A stretch of DNA of 64,000 nt from contig CAJURQ010000003.1 of the NCBI GenBank assembly GCA_910588955.1, forward strand, positions 186,001-250,000, read 5' to 3'. The notes beneath the pieces are model-generated. The model made no database searches, had not been told where the DNA came from, and saw only the letters and a list, made by a program, of their open reading frames with translations. The stretch comes from an uncultured Lachnospiraceae bacterium (lineage in GTDB: Bacteria; Bacillota; Clostridia; Lachnospirales; Lachnospiraceae). Positions 16,562-24,758 of this stretch are shown piece by piece. A program made the position numbers and the translations under genes. Positions within the stretch are counted from its first letter, which is position 1. Each line of letters begins with the position of its first letter.

Positions 16562-17785
16562 ATGGGGAAAATACTTGGAATTGCAATAAAAAACTATGGT
16601 TCTTTAAAAAATATAAAAATGGGGAAATTGTTCAGCGATCAAACGGGAGATGAATTGGGCAATATGGTTGCAATTATTGGAGCTAGCGGAAATGGGAAAA
16701 GTACTCTTGCCGACGCATTTGGTTTTATCTCAGACTGTCTTTCTGCCGATGTTGAAACTGCCTGTGATGCTAATAATCGAGGCGGATATGATCATCTGGT
16801 TTCTCAAAATAGTAATGAACCTATTCATTTTGAAATTTATTATAAAGAAACTTACAATTCGCGTCCTATCACATACGAATTAACAATCGCAAAAGACAAA
16901 ATGGATAGACCCTATGTGAAAGAAGAACGACTTCGCCAACGCAGACCTGGAATCAAAAGAGGATGGCCGCTTTCTTTTCTTTATCTTATAGATGGCAAAG
17001 GATATGCATTCGAAGGAGTTGAGGGCGGTCAGGATGAAGATGGATCAGTCGTTGGTGATAAAAAAATCGTGGAACTTTCTGATACAAGAAAACTGGGAAT
17101 TGTTACTTTAGGTGCGATGAAGCAGTATTCTCGTATCGAAATGTTTCTTGCTTTTTTAAAAAGCTGGTATCTTTGCTATTTTGCGCCTGATGCGGCGCGT
17201 CAAATTCAAACGGCTGCACCAGTTCAGTATTTAAACAGAACAGGAAGTAATTTAAATAATGTTGCTCAATATATGTATCGCGAGAATCCGAGCGAATTTA
17301 AGAAAATTCTTGCGGATATTCAAACAAAGATTCCAAATATCACAAAAATAGAACCGGTCAAACTACAAAATGGACAAATGGTATTGCAATTTTGGCAGCA
17401 GGGATTTGAACAGCCATTCTTTTCGCAGAGAATGTCTGATGGAACGTTGAAACTGTTTGCTTATTATTTGTTACTTCACGAGAGGAATCCTCGTCAACTT
17501 GTTTTTGTTGAAGAACCTGAAAATGGTTTATATCATCAATATCTTGCAAACTTGGCAATTGAAATGAAAAGAAACGTGGGTACAGGGTTTTTAAAGCAGC
17601 TTTTTGTTACAACACATAGTCCTTTTTTTGTGAATGCATTATCCCCAGATCAAGTATGGGTTCTTGAAAAAGGTGCAGATGGTTTTTCGAGCGCAAAGCA
17701 AGCGGCAAGTTATGATTTTGTTAAAGAGCTTGTTGACGAAGGCGCCTCCATGGGAGACCTTTGGTATAGCAAATACTTTGGGTAG
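16562..17785 (+). CDS. AAA ATPase (AAA_21/OLD-like ABC-type) of a two-gene defence module
   Basis: 407 residues. Walker A is GASGNGKST (residues 40-48). An ABC-like signature, RMSDGTLKLFAYYLL, lies near residue 290. Walker B is QLVFVEEPENGLYH near residue 315, and TTHSPFFVNAL is the conserved post-Walker-B histidine segment. This is the SMC/ABC-like ATPase fold of AAA_21, AAA_15 and OLD proteins. No nuclease domain is fused; the next gene supplies a TOPRIM-like protein. GGAGGTG lies upstream of the ATG. The gene is clearly AT-rich against the flanking hsd genes, suggesting separate acquisition. Confidence 0.85.
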   Translation: MGKILGIAIKNYGSLKNIKMGKLFSDQTGDELGNMVAIIGASGNGKSTLADAFGFISDCLSADVETACDANNRGGYDHLVSQNSNEPIHFEIYYKETYNSRPITYELTIAKDKMDRPYVKEERLRQRRPGIKRGWPLSFLYLIDGKGYAFEGVEGGQDEDGSVVGDKKIVELSDTRKLGIVTLGAMKQYSRIEMFLAFLKSWYLCYFAPDAARQIQTAAPVQYLNRTGSNLNNVAQYMYRENPSEFKKILADIQTKIPNITKIEPVKLQNGQMVLQFWQQGFEQPFFSQRMSDGTLKLFAYYLLLHERNPRQLVFVEEPENGLYHQYLANLAIEMKRNVGTGFLKQLFVTTHSPFFVNALSPDQVWVLEKGADGFSSAKQAASYDFVKELVDEGASMGDLWYSKYFG

Positions 17786-17799
17786 GGGAGGAAGAAATT

Positions 17800-18459
17800 A
17801 TGCATTTCCAATTTTTGATTGAGGATCAATCGGGTGCTGCCTTAATTGAAGTACTGATGCAAAGGATTTCTTTGATAAATGGGGATATAACCTATAACTG
17901 TAAGTCATTTAAAGGGCTTGGAGGCTTTACGAAGAAAAATACAGTAAAGGAAACCAAAAGCGGCAAGCTGCTTAATGATTTGGCAACATATTTACGTGGT
18001 TTTAATAAAAGTCTCCAGTATATTTCGGCTGTGATCATTGTGGTACTTGATAACGATACACGTAATACAGAAGAGTTTCTTGCTGAGTTAAATCGAGTTG
18101 CTCAGCAAAATCTGATTACTGTAGACCATGTCTTTTGTATTGCGGTTGAAGAAGTTGAGGCATGGCTACTGGGGGATGCGGCTGCTATTCTGGCTGCATA
18201 TCCATTAGCAAAAGTCCAGCAACTGCATGCATATGTACAGGATAGTATCTGTGGCACATGGGAAATCCTTGCAGATGTGGTTTATCCGGGTGGGGTATCA
18301 AAGTTGAAAAAAGAGTGTCCAACATATATTGAGATAGGTAAGTGTAAAAGTGAATGGGCGCAAAGAATAGGCAGTCATATGGATGTAGAAAAGAACAATT
18401 CACCCAGTTTCAATCATTTTATGACAGAAATTACCAAGAGGCTATCTAATGTTTCTTGA
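17800..18459 (+). CDS. DUF4276/TOPRIM-like partner of the AAA ATPase
   Basis: 219 residues, 14 bp after the ATPase gene, with AGGGGAGGAAG before the ATG. The TOPRIM-like acidic residues are visible: an early glutamate in FLIEDQSG (residue 7) and DND in VIIVVLDNDTRN (about residues 84-86). These are followed by VEEVEAWLLGD (about 113-123), the motif typical of DUF4276 proteins. ATPase plus TOPRIM partners occur in OLD-like and PARIS-like anti-phage systems, so nuclease action triggered by the ATPase is the likely role. Specificity and trigger are unknown. Confidence 0.72.
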   Translation: MHFQFLIEDQSGAALIEVLMQRISLINGDITYNCKSFKGLGGFTKKNTVKETKSGKLLNDLATYLRGFNKSLQYISAVIIVVLDNDTRNTEEFLAELNRVAQQNLITVDHVFCIAVEEVEAWLLGDAAAILAAYPLAKVQQLHAYVQDSICGTWEILADVVYPGGVSKLKKECPTYIEIGKCKSEWAQRIGSHMDVEKNNSPSFNHFMTEITKRLSNVS

Positions 18460-18465
18460 TTTTCC

Positions 18466-18573
18466 ATGAACGAGATAAATATAATGAACCATTTGGCATA
18501 TACCAAAACAGATATTAAACGCGTGACCTTATTTGAATCAAGGGTGGAGAGCAAAAAACGGGAGGATATCTGA
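18466..18573 (+). CDS. Possible 35-residue protein upstream of the second Fic gene
   Basis: Open frame from ATG 18466 to TGA 18571-18573, ending two bases before the Fic start; its last codons contain the Fic ribosome binding site. The product is basic (KRVTLFESRVESKKRED). There is no good ribosome binding site and no S/T-x-x-x-E-G/N motif of the VbhA-type Fic antitoxins. It may be a coupling leader peptide or chance. Confidence 0.25.
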   Translation: MNEINIMNHLAYTKTDIKRVTLFESRVESKKREDI

Positions 18574-18575
18574 TC

Positions 18576-19190
18576 ATGTCACTCAAAAATAAACTCAACC
18601 TAACCGATTCCGCCCAGCTTGCCAGCGCAGAGGAAAAAATAAGCAAGAAAAAGGCACTTTCTCTGTTTGAGAGTGGATATTTACACACACTGCAAGCCGG
18701 AACACTCGATAGTCTGATAAGCATACACAAATATCTTTTTGAGGATATTTATGATTTTGCGGGCAAAGTAAGGGAAGTCAACCTTGCAAAAGGGAATTTT
18801 CGGTTTGCACCCGCTGCTTATCTGAACGAGGCGCTTAAAAATATTGAACAGATGCCGCAGACCACTTTTGATGAAATTGTCGAAAAGTATGTGGAGATGA
18901 ATGTGGCGCATCCGTTTCGGGAAGGCAATGGCAGGGCAATGAGAATCTGGTTGGATTTGATGTTGCAGCAGGAACTGAAAATGGTGGTGGATTGGAGCTT
19001 GATCGATAAAGAGGACTATCTGCTTGCCATGGAGAGAAGTCCGATTAGAGATATTGAGATAAAGTATCTGCTGAGAAGAGCTTTGATTGATAGAATAAAT
19101 GACCGTGAAGTGTATATGAAGGGAATAGATCACAGTTATTATTATGAGGGATATACTGCTTACAGGACAGAAGAACTATTGAACGAATGA
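18576..19190 (+). CDS. Fic-family protein, class III (C-terminal autoinhibitory helix)
   Basis: 204 residues. The Fic motif HPFREGNGR (about residues 110-118) is intact. The C-terminus has SYYYEG (residues 187-192), the S-x-x-x-E-G inhibitory motif placed as in the class III Fic protein of Neisseria (NmFic, about 190 residues). It follows INDREVYMKGID, which is also typical. Such proteins AMPylate targets, such as gyrase in NmFic, once the inhibitory helix is displaced. GGGAGGA lies before the ATG. It is placed between the TOPRIM-like gene and hsdR. Confidence 0.9.
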   Translation: MSLKNKLNLTDSAQLASAEEKISKKKALSLFESGYLHTLQAGTLDSLISIHKYLFEDIYDFAGKVREVNLAKGNFRFAPAAYLNEALKNIEQMPQTTFDEIVEKYVEMNVAHPFREGNGRAMRIWLDLMLQQELKMVVDWSLIDKEDYLLAMERSPIRDIEIKYLLRRALIDRINDREVYMKGIDHSYYYEGYTAYRTEELLNE

Positions 19191-19214
19191 GCCAATATGC
19201 GACGGAGACCACCC

Positions 19215-22200
19215 ATGACCAATTTCGACTACCTAAAAAAAGAACCACAATTCGCCAGCTTCTCAGAGGTCGCCATATCTTCCGAAAAACTGCTCCCCAT
19301 AGACCGCGAGGCGTGCGTCATCAATTGCCGCCGTGCGATGGAGTTCGCAATAAAATGGCTGTATTCTGTCGATGATTCCCTGCAAAAGCCTTATCAGGAT
19401 AATCTACATAGTCTGATGAGCACGGAGGAATTTCATGCGCTTATTGACCGGAATTTATGGCGGCGGATGGATTTGATACGCAAGATAGGCAATCGGGCGG
19501 CTCATGCCGGAGCAAAGATTACCTTTGACGAGGCGTCGCTCTGTCTGCAAAATCTGTTTCTCTTTCTTGATTTCGTGGCATGTTGTTACTCGAAGGATTA
19601 TGAGGAGCGGCAGTTTGACGCTTCGCTTCTCAGAAAAGAAATGCCGGAAGAGACGGCTGTTCGCAGTGAGTTTGCGGACGTTGACCTAAAAGCGCTGATG
19701 GAGGAGAATAAGGCGTTAAAGGAAGAGCTCACGAGAAGAAGAGAGGCAAAGCAGCCCGCCTATGTGCCGAAACCTTTGGATTTATCCGAATATAAGACCC
19801 GGAAAATCTACATTGACGAAATGCTTAAGGATGCGGGCTGGATTGAGGGAAAGAACTGGCTTAATGAGGTAGAAGTCGACGGGATGCCGAATCAGTCGGG
19901 AAAGGGGCGCGTTGATTATGTGCTCTATGACGATGCGCAAAAACCGCTTGCCATTATCGAGGCGAAAAGTACCTGTGAAGATGTGGCAAGAGGGCGGCAG
20001 CAGGCAAAACTTTATGCGGATAGTCTGGAGCGGAAATATAAGAGAAGACCGGTCGTTTTTTTGACAAACGGTTTTGAGACAAGAATGGTAGACGGACAGT
20101 ACCCGGAGAGGCAGGTGTCCGGGATTTATTCCAAGAGAGATCTGGAGAAATGGTTTAATCTGCGAAACTCGAGGATGTCGTTAAAAAACATTGTGGCGGA
20201 TACAAAGATTGCGGGAAGATATTATCAGGCGGCGGCAATCCGGGCGATTTGCGACAGTTTTGATGAGAAAAACCGAAGGAAAGCGCTCCTTGTCATGGCG
20301 ACAGGGTCGGGAAAGACCAGAACGGTGATTGCGCTCTGTAAGGCACTGATGGATGCGGGATGGATCAGAAACATCCTGTTTCTTGCTGACCGCAATTCTC
20401 TTGTCACACAGGCAAAGAGAAGTTTCGTCAATCAGTTCCCGGAGGAGTTGTCTGTTGCTAATGTGGTGGAGGAAAAGTCCAATTATCATGCCAGATGCGT
20501 CTTTTCTACCTATCAGACAATGATAAATCTAATTGATGACGCGATTGATCGGGAGGGGAGAATTTTTTCCTGCGGGCACTTTGATTTGATTATCTGTGAT
20601 GAAGCGCACAGGTCCATTTACAATAAATATAGAGATATTTTTACTTATTTCGATGCTTTGCTGGTGGGACTGACGGCGACACCGAAGGAAGAAATTGATA
20701 AAAACACGTATGCTGTCTTTGATCTGGAAGATGGTGTGCCGACTTACGGTTACGATTTAGCGCAAGCTGTAAAGGACGGATATCTGGTTGATTATCTGTC
20801 GGTGGAATCAGAGGTAAAATTTATTGAGCAGGGGATTGCCTACGAAGAATTATCGACGGAAGACAAAGAGGAGTATGAGGCTACTTTTAAGGATGAGGAC
20901 GGCAATTTCCCGGAAAGAATACAGTCGTCCGCAATTAACAAATGGCTTTTTAACGAGGATACGATCAGGCAGGTTCTTCACGTTGTGATGGGTGACGGAT
21001 TAAAGGTTGACTACGGGGAGAAGTTAGGAAAAACGATTATTTTTGCGGTGAACCATAATCATGCGGAAAAAATTTATGAGATATTTAATAAAGAATATCC
21101 TCACTTGTCAAAGAACGGGCAGGATTTTGCGAGGGTGATTGACAATTACACGGCTTATGCGCAAAAGGCGATAGACGAGTTCGCTGAGGGGGGAAAATTA
21201 CCGCAGATTGCGATTTCCGTGGATATGCTTGATACGGGGATTGATGTGCCGGAAGTGTTAAATCTCGTTTTTTTCAAGAAAGTGTTGAGTAAGGCAAAAT
21301 TCTGGCAAATGATTGGCAGGGGCACCAGATTGTGTCCGGGACTGATAGATGGGGAGGACAAGCAGAAATTCTATATCTTTGATTTTTGTGGAAACTTTGT
21401 TTTTTTCAGGGTAAATGAGGGAAAACCGACGGCGAATCAGATGGCGTTACAGAGTGCGATTTTTAATCTGGAATTTCAGCTTGCCTATAAGCTGCAGGAT
21501 GCCAGCCGTCAGGTGAAACGCCTGACTGCTTATCGGGAAAAGCTGGTTGAGACGATGAGCGGTAAAGTGCGGGAACTTAACAGAGAAAATTTCGCGGTAA
21601 AACAGCACTTGAAATATGTTGATTTGTATGCCGATGTGAAAGGCTATCAGTCTATCAGTTATGAAGATACGCAGGATGTGAAAGAAGAGCTTGCGCCGCT
21701 TATTTTGCCGGACGGGGACGACGCAGGCGCGGTGCGGTTTGATGCACTGATGTATGGGATGGAACTGGCTTACCTTTCGGATAAGCCGTATACAAGAGCA
21801 AAAAACGACTTGCAAAAACACGTGAAGGCAATAGCGGGTGTGGCTAATATCCCGGAGATACAGGTAAAGACGGATTTAATCCAGAGAATTTTACAGACAA
21901 GCTATGTGGATAATGCCGGAATCGATGAGTTTGAATATATGCGGGAGGAACTTCGCAGTCTGATGAAATATATTCCGCAGAAATCGGTTAAATACGAGAC
22001 AAATTTTTCGGATGATATTTTATCTACGCAGTGGCATGAGGCGGAACTGGAAAACGACGATTTAAAGAATTATAAGGCAAAGGCGGAGTATTATATCCGC
22101 CAGAATCAGAATCATATTGCAATTGCGAAATTAAAGAGCAATAAGCCGTTAAGTGAATTTGATATCAGGTCTCTTGAAGAAATCCTCTGGGGAGAGCTTG

Positions 22201-22523
22201 GCACGAGGGAAGACTATGAGAGGGAGTACGGAAAGAAACCGCTTGGAGAATTTGTCCGCGAGATTATCGGACTTGATATGAAGGCGGCGAAGGAGGCATT
22301 TGCGGAATATCTGGATGGGACGAATATGGACAGCCGGCAGATTTACTTTGTCAATCAGATTGTAGAATACATTGTCCATAACGGTATGCTGAAGGATTTT
22401 TCTGTTTTACAGGAATCGCCCTTTACCGATAAGGGGAGTGTGGTGGAGATTTTTACGGACATGCATGTCTGGACAGGAATCCGAAAGGTAATTGAGCGGA
22501 TAAATGCAAACGCAATGGTTTGA
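19215..22523 (+). CDS. hsdR: Type I restriction enzyme R subunit (translocase/nuclease)
   Basis: 1102 residues from the ATG at 19215. An N-terminal DUF4145-like helical domain (1-130) is followed by a coiled segment. The PD-(D/E)xK nuclease is at about 230-252 (GRVDYVLYDD, then IIEAK). The SF2 helicase core has Walker A ATGSGKTRT at about 361 and DEAH at about 462, and motif VI MIGRGTRLCPG. The C-terminal domain contacts HsdM. This matches the EcoEI-like HsdR class. It cleaves DNA after ATP-driven translocation from an unmethylated site. The gene starts 24 bp after the Fic stop. Confidence 0.94.
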   Translation: MTNFDYLKKEPQFASFSEVAISSEKLLPIDREACVINCRRAMEFAIKWLYSVDDSLQKPYQDNLHSLMSTEEFHALIDRNLWRRMDLIRKIGNRAAHAGAKITFDEASLCLQNLFLFLDFVACCYSKDYEERQFDASLLRKEMPEETAVRSEFADVDLKALMEENKALKEELTRRREAKQPAYVPKPLDLSEYKTRKIYIDEMLKDAGWIEGKNWLNEVEVDGMPNQSGKGRVDYVLYDDAQKPLAIIEAKSTCEDVARGRQQAKLYADSLERKYKRRPVVFLTNGFETRMVDGQYPERQVSGIYSKRDLEKWFNLRNSRMSLKNIVADTKIAGRYYQAAAIRAICDSFDEKNRRKALLVMATGSGKTRTVIALCKALMDAGWIRNILFLADRNSLVTQAKRSFVNQFPEELSVANVVEEKSNYHARCVFSTYQTMINLIDDAIDREGRIFSCGHFDLIICDEAHRSIYNKYRDIFTYFDALLVGLTATPKEEIDKNTYAVFDLEDGVPTYGYDLAQAVKDGYLVDYLSVESEVKFIEQGIAYEELSTEDKEEYEATFKDEDGNFPERIQSSAINKWLFNEDTIRQVLHVVMGDGLKVDYGEKLGKTIIFAVNHNHAEKIYEIFNKEYPHLSKNGQDFARVIDNYTAYAQKAIDEFAEGGKLPQIAISVDMLDTGIDVPEVLNLVFFKKVLSKAKFWQMIGRGTRLCPGLIDGEDKQKFYIFDFCGNFVFFRVNEGKPTANQMALQSAIFNLEFQLAYKLQDASRQVKRLTAYREKLVETMSGKVRELNRENFAVKQHLKYVDLYADVKGYQSISYEDTQDVKEELAPLILPDGDDAGAVRFDALMYGMELAYLSDKPYTRAKNDLQKHVKAIAGVANIPEIQVKTDLIQRILQTSYVDNAGIDEFEYMREELRSLMKYIPQKSVKYETNFSDDILSTQWHEAELENDDLKNYKAKAEYYIRQNQNHIAIAKLKSNKPLSEFDIRSLEEILWGELGTREDYEREYGKKPLGEFVREIIGLDMKAAKEAFAEYLDGTNMDSRQIYFVNQIVEYIVHNGMLKDFSVLQESPFTDKGSVVEIFTDMHVWTGIRKVIERINANAMV

Positions 22524-22552
22524 TTTTTGCAGAGGGAAGGTTTTTCTGAATT

Positions 22553-23213
22553 ATGAAGTGCTTTAAAAACTATACCCCCATCACGGCAATGCCTTACCGC
22601 CACAGCGATTCCTATGTGGAGATTGAACCGTGCGCGGCATTAAAGCCTTATATCCGCTGCTTTTGGGGAAGCAGGGATATCTATACGTTGGAAGCCGGAG
22701 TGAGCACGGAGAACGTGGTTGTGCCGGACACCTGTATGGATGTTATATTTACGGTCAATTATACGGATAACAGTCTGTCGGATTTATTTTGCGGCATCGA
22801 TGACAGGGCGTTCTCAGGCGGCGGCACAAACATGGTAAGTCAGTGCTTATCGGTTTTTGCCGTCCGTTTTTATGCATGGAGCGCGGTCCTTTTCGCGGAG
22901 GAGTCCATGCGTACATGCAGGAACTTTTACGGTGGTGTGGGCGGGTATTTTTCATGGCTGGTGCGTGCTTTGGGAGACGACGGGGATTGCGGAGCGGGTG
23001 CGGCTGGCGGAAGAAGCGCTGCTTCGGAGAATGGATTTGCGGCGGGAAAATTCGGTTTTTATGGATGCAGTGGCGGAGATTCTTTCACAGCGCGGCGTTC
23101 TGCGGATGCACGAGCTTGCGCGGGATATCCATGTGAGCGGCAGGCATCTGCAGCGCGTATTTCAGGAGAATATGGGCGTTTCGCCGAAAACCTTCGCTTC
23201 GCTTGTGCGGTAA
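22553..23213 (+). pseudogene. AraC-family regulator, frameshifted and truncated
   Basis: The N-terminal domain reads well from ATG 22553 (YVEIEPCAALKPYIRCFWGS, then VPDTCMDVIFTV), as in AraC proteins with a DUF6597-type sensor. Near 22970-22985 the meaningful frame shifts by one base. The new frame gives ETTGIAERVRLAEEALLRR, then the first AraC helix-turn-helix (MHELARDIHVSGRHLQRVFQE). It then stops at SLVR-TAA (23211-23213), where a second helix-turn-helix should follow. The gene is therefore broken twice. Confidence 0.75.
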
Positions 23214-23613
23214 CGGTGAGCTGCAGGATATGCATGTGCTTTCCTGTTTTGTGCAGATGTGGGAGGATATCGGGGCGGCAGGGCTTACCGAGCGCTTTGA
23301 GATGGAGCGGCTGACGGCGCTTTTGCAGGAACTGGTGGCAAAGAATATCACGCAGGACCTTTCCGCATGGGAGAACGGTTACGTCTGCAAGCCGTCTCAG
23401 TTTTTTAATAAGAAGGATTCCGCATTTTACGAAAAGAATCAGGAAATGGTGCAGCGCGAGTGCGAGTTTATCGGGAAGGCGCAGATGCCGGACGGCGGCT
23501 ATGCGGTGAACTGGAACTGGGACGACTACCCGGAGGCGTGGGCTGTCAGCAAAAACTGGTGGCGGGCGGAAATCACGGTCAACAACATGATTTTTTTGAA
23601 AAATATGAGTTAG
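23214..23613 (+). pseudogene. 5'-truncated fragment of another gene fused to the AraC remnant
   Basis: Directly after the AraC stop, an open frame in another phase continues for about 130 codons (NGELQDMHVLSCFVQMWED to KNWWRAEITVNNMIFLKN). It has clear protein character, with conserved-looking Trp/Asp runs (NWNWDDYPEAWAVSKNWWRA), but no start or ribosome binding site belongs to it. It looks like the C-terminal third of a Lachnospiraceae protein whose front was deleted. No function is claimed. Confidence 0.6.
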
Positions 23614-23766
23614 AAACGACGAGATGTACAGGGCGGTATCCGAAAGGGGAAACCGCCACTTTTTTGCTTTATACAAATTTTAAGGAATAATGATTGCCAA
23701 AAGGCAGGAAATACTGATAAAATCAAAATGGTATTTGCAAGGAGGGTCTTTTGTAAGGAGCGAGAG

Positions 23767-24552
23767 ATGGTACAGGATATTTTTAACGAATACGCAAGAT
23801 TTCCGCAGGTGCGCGCTATGGCGATCGGCGGTTCCCGCGCCGTCAAAAGAAATGACGAATTTTCGGACTATGATGTGTATGTTTACTGTACAGAGCCGTT
23901 TCCCACACAGCAGCGGCGCGGCGTGCTCGAGAAATACTGCGGCAGCATGGCGCTCGACAACTATTACAGGGAGCATGAGGACGTCTGTATCATGGAGGAC
24001 GGCACGGAACTGAATATCGTGTATCGCAATCTCGACGAGTTTCTGGCTGGCATTGAACGGGTGGTGGCGCACTACGAGGTGGCGGACGGATGTACCACCG
24101 GTATGTGGCATAATCTGCTGACGGGCAGGATCGCATACGACAAGGGCGGTCTTCTGGGGGCGGCGAAGGAAAAGTATCAGGTGCCTTATCCGCAGGAGTT
24201 GAAAAACAATATCATCAGCTACCACATGAATCTCATAAAATACGGTATTCCATCCTTTATCGTGCAGATTGATAAGGCGATGAAGCGGGGCGACATGGTG
24301 AACATCAACCAGAGCGTCAACCGTTTCTTTTCCTCCTATTTTGATATTCTTTTTGCATTGAATGAAAAACGGCATCCCGGGGAAAAGCGGCTGATACAGG
24401 TCAGCATGGAGGAGTGCAGCATTCTGCCCGCCCGGTTTGAGCTGAATATCCGGCTGCTGTTAAACAGCATGTTCAAAGACCCTGCAGCGATTTCAGTGGT
24501 GGAGCTTATGGTGACGGAGCTTGAGAAGGTGATCGGGGAGACGCTTGCATAG
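23767..24552 (+). CDS. DUF4037-type nucleotidyltransferase-fold protein
   Basis: 261 residues from the ATG at 23767, with AAGGAGCGAGAG before it; an in-frame ATG at 23728 has no better site. The polymerase-beta-type nucleotidyltransferase signature is GGSRAVKRNDEFSDYDVYVY (about residues 18-37), with G-S and the D-x-D pair. The C-terminal helical part resembles DUF4037. Relatives include aminoglycoside nucleotidyltransferase-like enzymes, but the substrate is unknown. A weak terminator hairpin follows. Confidence 0.8.
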   Translation: MVQDIFNEYARFPQVRAMAIGGSRAVKRNDEFSDYDVYVYCTEPFPTQQRRGVLEKYCGSMALDNYYREHEDVCIMEDGTELNIVYRNLDEFLAGIERVVAHYEVADGCTTGMWHNLLTGRIAYDKGGLLGAAKEKYQVPYPQELKNNIISYHMNLIKYGIPSFIVQIDKAMKRGDMVNINQSVNRFFSSYFDILFALNEKRHPGEKRLIQVSMEECSILPARFELNIRLLLNSMFKDPAAISVVELMVTELEKVIGETLA

Positions 24553-24577
24553 CGGCGAGGTGTAACAGTCGGTCTTC

Positions 24578-24598
24578 GGCGAGGTTGCAATCCTCGCC
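24578..24598 (+). terminator. Hairpin after the nucleotidyltransferase gene
   Basis: GGCGAGG (24578-24584) pairs with CCTCGCC (24592-24598), followed by an AT-rich run (ATTATATT) rather than a clean T-tract. Confidence 0.5.
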
Positions 24599-24614
24599 AT
24601 TATATTGTATATTA

Positions 24615-24714
24615 AAGTGAAAAGAACTTCTAGAGCTCAGCAGCAGAGGCTGCTTCGCTAAGAAGTTCTATATTTCACTTAAGAGAATGCCTGAAAAGCG
24701 GCATTCTCTGCATG
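24615..24714. repeat. Double hairpin in the argJ leader, second hairpin repeated elsewhere
   Basis: First hairpin: AAGTGAAA (24615-24622) with TTTCACTT (24673-24680), then GAACTTCT with AGAAGTTC (24661-24668), then AGCAGC with GCTGCT. Second hairpin: AGAGAATGCC (24682-24691) with GGCATTCTCT (24700-24709), then GCATG. The second hairpin recurs with identical stems at 46518-46549, upstream of hom. They could be attenuators or REP-like repeats. Confidence 0.65.
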
Positions 24715-24758
24715 GTTTAGCGGAACGGTATGATTTTAGTGAAAAGAGGTTGAAAAAG

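Noticed and set aside
18466..18573. VbhA-type antitoxin for the second Fic protein
   Set aside because: The small frame lacks the S/T-x-x-x-E-G/N inhibitory motif, and the Fic protein already carries its own inhibitory helix, so an antitoxin role is not supported.
24553..24758. T-box or arginine riboswitch-like leader upstream of argJ
   Set aside because: No AGGGTGG-x-ACCGCG antiterminator block or other known aptamer core is present; only simple nested hairpins are seen.
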